Shown piece by piece: positions 59,339-64,000 of a DNA stretch of 64,000 bases (position 1 is the first letter of the stretch; every line of letters starts with the position of its first letter). The position numbers were made by a program, and so were the translations under genes. The DNA comes from Nitrospira sp. ST-bin5 (GTDB lineage Bacteria > Nitrospirota > Nitrospiria > Nitrospirales > Nitrospiraceae), in assembly GCA_002083555.1 (NCBI GenBank), contig MSXN01000009.1, forward strand, positions 186,001 to 250,000, in the 5' to 3' direction. The notes below the pieces were generated by a model that was given only the letters and a program-made list of their open reading frames with translations, searched no databases and was not told the DNA's origin.

Positions 59339-62300
59339 CTAGGCGTTGGCCACATTCAGCGCCAACACGCTCTCTTTGGCGGCGATGGCCTGCCCGAGTT
59401 CAATCAATCCTTCATACGCGGGAGCCAGCGCGAGAAGCTGATTGTATTCCTGACGCGCCGCGTCCACCTGATCGTCCCGCAATAAGACGCCGGCGTAGGC
59501 GAACCGAACCGACAGATCGCTGGGGTTCCGCGCGAGGAAGTTGTGCAGCTGGACGCTGAGCTCCCGCCAGCGATTTTGCGCGGTCCCCGCACGCAGCAGC
59601 CAATGAATCACATCGGCATCATCGGGGTTCTCCGCAAGGACCCGTAGAAAGGTCTGCCAGGCTCCCTGCGGATAGGCGCGGCCCATCGACGCCATGCCGA
59701 TTCCCATGAGGCATTTCTTCCGGTTCCCCCCCTGATTGAGCGCGGTGGTGAAGGCGATTTCCGCTTCGCGGTATTGTTCCCGCTGCATATGAAGGATTGC
59801 CCGAAGGAGCAGTGCCTCAGCATGCGTGGGATATTGTTTAAGCAACGCGTCGACGCGGCTTGACGCCATCGCCAATTGACCGGCGGTGAGTGCAGTGCGA
59901 ATGTCTTCCAAGTCGCGAAATGCCGGATCATTGAGGCATTCAACCCGACGCCGAAACTCCTCGGCAACACCCGGCTTTTTCATGGCCGTCGCAACGGACG
60001 CGGCCCATTGCAGAACGGACGAGTCGGCCGGCCACTCCGCATGCCGCCGCAAGACAGCCTCGACTGTTGCCAAGTCCTGATGATGTGCCGCCTGTTGCAT
60101 GGACGCGACGAGGTCCCACGCCTGTCGCTCTTCTGTGCTGTCGATCAGATGGAGCTTATACGTCGGTCTTCCATTCTGATCCTCCTCGACGGCCTTGTAG
60201 CCGTCTCCCGCGTAGATGGAGTCGTCATCCACCAGCCACCAGCAGTGCCCCCAGCGTTGGTGTAAACGATTGGCATTCGCTTGGTCGTGTTGTTTACGGC
60301 CTGGGGTTTGGCTTTCCAGGTGATACAAGACACTCTTCGGCTGATAGACGATGCGGCCTTGTTTCTCCCGTACTCTGAGGCAGAGATCGACATCTTCGAA
60401 ACCGTTTTTAAATCCTTCGTCGAATCCGCCGAGCTCTGCAAAGACAGACCGGCGGATCAGGAGACAGGCGGCGGTCACGGCATTCAGTTCCCGCCGTTTA
60501 TTGACGGCCGGATGATCGGCCGCGAAGCCATTATAGATGTGATAGGGCGTGAGGTTATTCCGGTCGATCGCGACGCCGGCGTGTTGCGCCGTGCCGTCTT
60601 GATACAGCAATTTACTGCCGACGACGATGACGTCGGCGTGTGTCCGTACTTCATCGACCATCGCACTCAGCCATCCTTTGAGCGGAATGGTATCGTTGTT
60701 CAGAAACACGAGATATTCGCCCGTTGCAACGGCCGCTCCCTGGTTGCAGGCCTTGGCAAATCCCAGGTTCTCGTCGTTCGTGATGATTCGGACATCGCCA
60801 CCCAACGACGCGAGGAATTCAGGCGTGCGATCTGTCGAGTGATTGTCGACGACGATCAGTTCGAATGAGACATCCTCCGTCGCCGGCCCGAGCGCGACCA
60901 GACATTGCTGGGTAAGTTCAACCTTGTTCCAGACGGGTATGATAATGGAACAGATAAAGCGCTTATGGGCGTGAGTCCGCTTCATGTCCCGAAGGCGCTC
61001 CTGTTGTCCTTCAAACACCGTGGGGTATTTGGCTGCATAGGGAGCGTATTTGCGATAGATGATTTCGGTCGTTCTCAGAAACGCTTCACGGGAGTGGCTG
61101 GTCATCGAAGAGCCGTCGACGCGCCAGGTGAATTCGGCCGTGGTTTTTGGAATATGAGCAAAGGGATAGCGGGTGGCCATACGGATCCAAAGATCCCAAT
61201 CCTCATGCACGAAGAGACTTTCGTCGAAGAGGCCGACTTCATCCAGGCAAGCTCGCGCATGCATGACGCAGAGAACGGGAATGTAATTCCCGATCAGCAG
61301 CTGGTGGGGATTGAACTCATCCGCATAAGGTTGGTCACGGTTGATTTCCGTGATCGTCTCGCCGACGATCTGTTCATGGACGCGCCAGGCATCGGTATAG
61401 GCCACTTTGCAATCACCGGTCTCTAACTGATCGACCAGCGTGCGGAGATGATCCGGAAGGAAACGGTCGTCGTCATCGAGATAGCACACATAGGTCCCTG
61501 TGGCTTGGCGGAGGCCGGTGTTGCGTGAGGCCGCCAGACCTCTGTTCCGGTCATGATTGATCAGGGTGATCCGTCCGTCACCATTGAATGCGGCGATGAC
61601 CGGTTCGACCGGCATGGCGCCGTCGTTGACGACAATGATCTGGAAGTCTCTGTATTCCTGAGCGAGGACACTGGCCAGCGCAGTCCGGAGGCGATCAGGC
61701 CGATTATACGTCGGGATGATGACACTGACCTTGGGCGTGCGAGTCACTGCCTGGCGCTGCACACGAGAGTCCGCCGCCGCCCGCTGCGCCACCCACACCT
61801 GATAGATCGGCAGCAGATTCATGGTCTTCAAATCATGCGGGGTCGGCGCTGGAATGTAGCGAAGGTTCGGGATCTCGACGTAGATTCGTTCTAGCCCCAA
61901 AGGAGTCAGACCTTGGGCAATAAAGTGTTGCTCAAGGTCCTGTTCCGTAATCCAGTCTTCGACCGGTTGACAGGGAGGCGCGATGGTCTTCCATCGTTCC
62001 CACATTTCTCCCCGGGGGGTAGTGAGGATGACATAGCCCTCCGGAGTCAGCAGTTGTTTGAGCTCGTCCAGGAAGGCTTGTTTTTCCGGATCCGGCACAT
62101 GTTCGATCACTTCGGAACAGAGCACGACATCATAAGGGGAAAAATCCGTCCGTTTGAGGACCGTCTCGGCCGTGCCAGCCTCGAAGCGAATGTGAGGAAA
62201 CATTTTGCGGGCGTGATCGATGACTCCTGCCACCGGCTCAATACCCTCCACGCTGCCATACTGTGAGGCCAGATTGCTGAGCCACCCGCGTCCGCAGCCG

Positions 62301-64000
62301 ACCTCAAGTATGCGGAGGGTGCCGTTAGGCTGAGCTGTCTTGAACCGGCGGAGGATGAACTCCATGAAGCTGGCGATTTTCGACCACCGTGCGGCTTCGT
62401 CCTGATTGGGTTCGGGCGTTGACCATGCCTGGCTCTTGACGAACATGTTGACATAAAACTGATCCTGATCCATTCGGTCCTCTTGTGATGGTGTGGCACG
62501 GATGTGCATTGGGAGTGGTGTGTCAGAAGGGGTGCCCACTTGTTTGCCTGATGGGCCTGGATGGTTTGTGATGCTCTGTGGCATCGGGGTCGATCTGTCG
62601 TCCATGAGGGAACGGAAGCGAGCCCGCAGGTCGTCACGTGTACGGGCCATCGCGTCCGGAGTATCAAAGGATCTGGTCAGGCGTCCTTCTTTGACCAATT
62701 CCACCCATCCGGCCAGAATAGATGCCCACTGGTAGCATCTAGCCCAATGTTCGTAGCCAGACTGTGCCAACTGTGCGCAATAGTCGGGATGGGCCATCAA
62801 CACGTCGACGGCTCCTCGAAACTCCTGCAGAGGTAGGATCAAGCCGCCCGCCTGTTCGTTGGCCGTGCCGCAGCCGGGGGTGGCGAGCCAAGGCCGCCGC
62901 AGGCTCATGGCTTCCAGAAGGCAGAGCGGCGAGACTTCGGCATCGGAAGAAAGCACGACGAGATTGGCGGCTTGAAACGCTGCCGCAACCCCATCCCGAT
63001 GGAGCCCGGGAATATAGAGTACGTCTGGCCGAGTCGAGAGGGCGCGGCGCACTTCTTCGACGTAGCCGGTTTCGTGTGTCGGATGGCCCACGACGACCAG
63101 CATGGCTCGCGGCGGCAATTGTTCCAGTGACTTGAGGAGGCCAAGATGGTTCTTGATTCGGTACAGATTGGCCACGTGGACGATGAGAAAACGCTCTTCT
63201 GCAATCTTGTACTTGTCTCTAAAGTCGAAGGCGGGACTGAGTGTGGTCGTCCCGTTCGGGATGATCGTGGCCGGAATCCCAGTCTCCCGACAGAAACGGG
63301 AATCAAGGGTGTCATGGCCGAGCGCGATGATGGCCGTCGTTTGTTCCATAAGTTGCTTCAAGAGCGAGGCCACGAGCGGTCGTTGCTGGATAAAGTCGTA
63401 CCCCTCCTGATTGATGGTCGGCTGAAAGAAGATTCTTCGCTTCTGCAAGTCAGGAAGCTCCAGAATGGCATAGAAGAAGGAATTCATCGGGGAACCGAGT
63501 AGGATGCATGCATCGTAGCGGTCTGACGAGATCAGTTGCTTTAGTTGAACGGCAGCCGTAGGCATGCCATTGGTCATGCATTCCGGTGCGGCAATTTCAA
63601 TAATTCCGATGCCGCGATGGACGATCTCTTTCCTGTCCTGATGTCGATAGCAGGCCACGTGAACCGCTATGCCAGAGGCAATGAGGCCGATTCCAAGGTC
63701 TTCCGCTACCGTTTCGACGCCGCCGACCGACGGCCAAAAGTATGGCGTCACGATGAGGATGTGACGTGGCTTCTGCGTGGCGCAATCCAGTGATGGCGCA
63801 AGAGGGGGATGCGGGCGCCCCGACTCCAGTTGGGAAGAATCGGGATTCGATGGACCCCCTGCACTCTGCCACTGCACCTGATCAAGGGGAAGCGGTGGAT
63901 TCTTCAGCGGTACAGCTGCCCGAGAGGAATCGTAGACCTGGCTCACTGGCGGGGTGTTCTTGAACAGCCGCCCGAAGATCTCCAGCTCTTTCAGATTATA
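59339..64000 (-). CDS. Giant multidomain glycosyltransferase (GT4-MT-GT2-GT2-TPR), 5' end beyond window
   Basis: At least 1535 residues from a GTG at 63946, but the frame stays open to the window edge (18 more protein-like codons), so the gene is probably partial. Domains: GT4 (about 60-430, VTPYFWPSVGGVETVAEDL and AEVSPLCLLEAMSLRRP); SAM methyltransferase (about 510-730, ILEVGCGRGWLSN); GT2 number one (about 735-990, VSVIIPTYNRPDRLR, YLDDDDRFL); GT2 number two (about 993-1260, CSIIIPVWNKVELTQQC, FLNNDTIPLKGW, GFEDVDLCLRVREKQGR); TPR-like repeats (about 1300-1520). Probably builds and methylates a glycan. Confidence 0.85.
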   Translation of the reverse strand, partial: YNLKELEIFGRLFKNTPPVSQVYDSSRAAVPLKNPPLPLDQVQWQSAGGPSNPDSSQLESGRPHPPLAPSLDCATQKPRHILIVTPYFWPSVGGVETVAEDLGIGLIASGIAVHVACYRHQDRKEIVHRGIGIIEIAAPECMTNGMPTAAVQLKQLISSDRYDACILLGSPMNSFFYAILELPDLQKRRIFFQPTINQEGYDFIQQRPLVASLLKQLMEQTTAIIALGHDTLDSRFCRETGIPATIIPNGTTTLSPAFDFRDKYKIAEERFLIVHVANLYRIKNHLGLLKSLEQLPPRAMLVVVGHPTHETGYVEEVRRALSTRPDVLYIPGLHRDGVAAAFQAANLVVLSSDAEVSPLCLLEAMSLRRPWLATPGCGTANEQAGGLILPLQEFRGAVDVLMAHPDYCAQLAQSGYEHWARCYQWASILAGWVELVKEGRLTRSFDTPDAMARTRDDLRARFRSLMDDRSTPMPQSITNHPGPSGKQVGTPSDTPLPMHIRATPSQEDRMDQDQFYVNMFVKSQAWSTPEPNQDEAARWSKIASFMEFILRRFKTAQPNGTLRILEVGCGRGWLSNLASQYGSVEGIEPVAGVIDHARKMFPHIRFEAGTAETVLKRTDFSPYDVVLCSEVIEHVPDPEKQAFLDELKQLLTPEGYVILTTPRGEMWERWKTIAPPCQPVEDWITEQDLEQHFIAQGLTPLGLERIYVEIPNLRYIPAPTPHDLKTMNLLPIYQVWVAQRAAADSRVQRQAVTRTPKVSVIIPTYNRPDRLRTALASVLAQEYRDFQIIVVNDGAMPVEPVIAAFNGDGRITLINHDRNRGLAASRNTGLRQATGTYVCYLDDDDRFLPDHLRTLVDQLETGDCKVAYTDAWRVHEQIVGETITEINRDQPYADEFNPHQLLIGNYIPVLCVMHARACLDEVGLFDESLFVHEDWDLWIRMATRYPFAHIPKTTAEFTWRVDGSSMTSHSREAFLRTTEIIYRKYAPYAAKYPTVFEGQQERLRDMKRTHAHKRFICSIIIPVWNKVELTQQCLVALGPATEDVSFELIVVDNHSTDRTPEFLASLGGDVRIITNDENLGFAKACNQGAAVATGEYLVFLNNDTIPLKGWLSAMVDEVRTHADVIVVGSKLLYQDGTAQHAGVAIDRNNLTPYHIYNGFAADHPAVNKRRELNAVTAACLLIRRSVFAELGGFDEGFKNGFEDVDLCLRVREKQGRIVYQPKSVLYHLESQTPGRKQHDQANANRLHQRWGHCWWLVDDDSIYAGDGYKAVEEDQNGRPTYKLHLIDSTEERQAWDLVASMQQAAHHQDLATVEAVLRRHAEWPADSSVLQWAASVATAMKKPGVAEEFRRRVECLNDPAFRDLEDIRTALTAGQLAMASSRVDALLKQYPTHAEALLLRAILHMQREQYREAEIAFTTALNQGGNRKKCLMGIGMASMGRAYPQGAWQTFLRVLAENPDDADVIHWLLRAGTAQNRWRELSVQLHNFLARNPSDLSVRFAYAGVLLRDDQVDAARQEYNQLLALAPAYEGLIELGQAIAAKESVLALNVANA

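Noticed and set aside
63995..64000. TATAAT as promoter of the giant glycosyltransferase gene
   Set aside because: It lies at the window edge on the minus strand, but the frame is open through it with protein-like codons, so it is more likely internal coding sequence; cannot be settled without the flanking bases.

Overview
The window reads like a chromosomal segment of a Nitrospira-type bacterium (phylum Nitrospirota). It has moderately high GC, deltaproteobacterium-like gene orders, and intergenic palindromes and degenerate TGATGGGTGA-, GTGAAGCG- and GGTCTGTCTGGTC-type inverted repeats that I associate with Nitrospira genomes. The taxonomic call is inference; no rRNA or other marker gene is present.

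Layout. (1) 0.5-1.2 kb: a PIN/AbrB toxin-antitoxin pair with its own palindromic operator, then a TPR gene. (2) 2.2-12.7 kb: a type II secretion operon in the order gspC | gspE-F-G-H-I-J-N-L-M-K, with no gspD secretin or gspO peptidase. (3) 12.7-20.9 kb: a phosphate-starvation regulon: O/P-type porin, PstS-like protein, lipoprotein, pstS-C-A-B and phoU. Two promoters carry four Pho-box repeats each, at exact 11-bp spacing. (4) 20.9-22.9 kb: a minus-strand PsiE-family operon with two tiny membrane proteins and a CBS protein, headed by a shorter Pho-like box, then a small lipoprotein. (5) 23.1-35.9 kb: a long minus-strand array, STAS, MCP-like, CheY, CheA, CheW, PAS-MCP, DUF420 protein, CheR, CheD, CheB, two STAS proteins, receiver-PP2C phosphatase, Hpt, receiver-HATPase. 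(6) 36.0-46.9 kb: motB/motA, a small gene of unknown function, and a second complete chemotaxis set (cheW, heme-type MCP, cheB, cheV, cheA, cheZ, cheY, cheR) headed by an excisionase-like HTH gene. (7) 47.1-54.6 kb: a MinD/FlhG-like ATPase, PilZ protein, diguanylate cyclase, small flagellar-cluster proteins, fliT, fliS, fliD, flaG, fliC and an unknown gene. (8) 54.7-64.0 kb: two family-9 glycosyltransferases, a CgeB-like glycosyltransferase and a very large multidomain glycosyltransferase that runs off the window edge.

How it fits together. Regions 5-8 form a motility island: filament and cap, motor, two chemosensory systems, c-di-GMP output and probable filament glycosylation. Three sites with the same sigma-28-like pattern (CTCAAGT, 14-15 nt, CCGATA) precede fliC, the first chemotaxis array and the HTH gene, so chemotaxis and filament genes are probably one late flagellar class. 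The least ordinary parts are a partner-switching module (phosphatase, Hpt, anti-sigma-type kinase, STAS proteins) attached to the first chemotaxis array, an MCP-like protein carrying a CheZ-type FQDxxxQ motif in the array that has no CheZ, GspE-N-like repeats inside both CheA linkers, and a chemoreceptor with a c-type heme motif.
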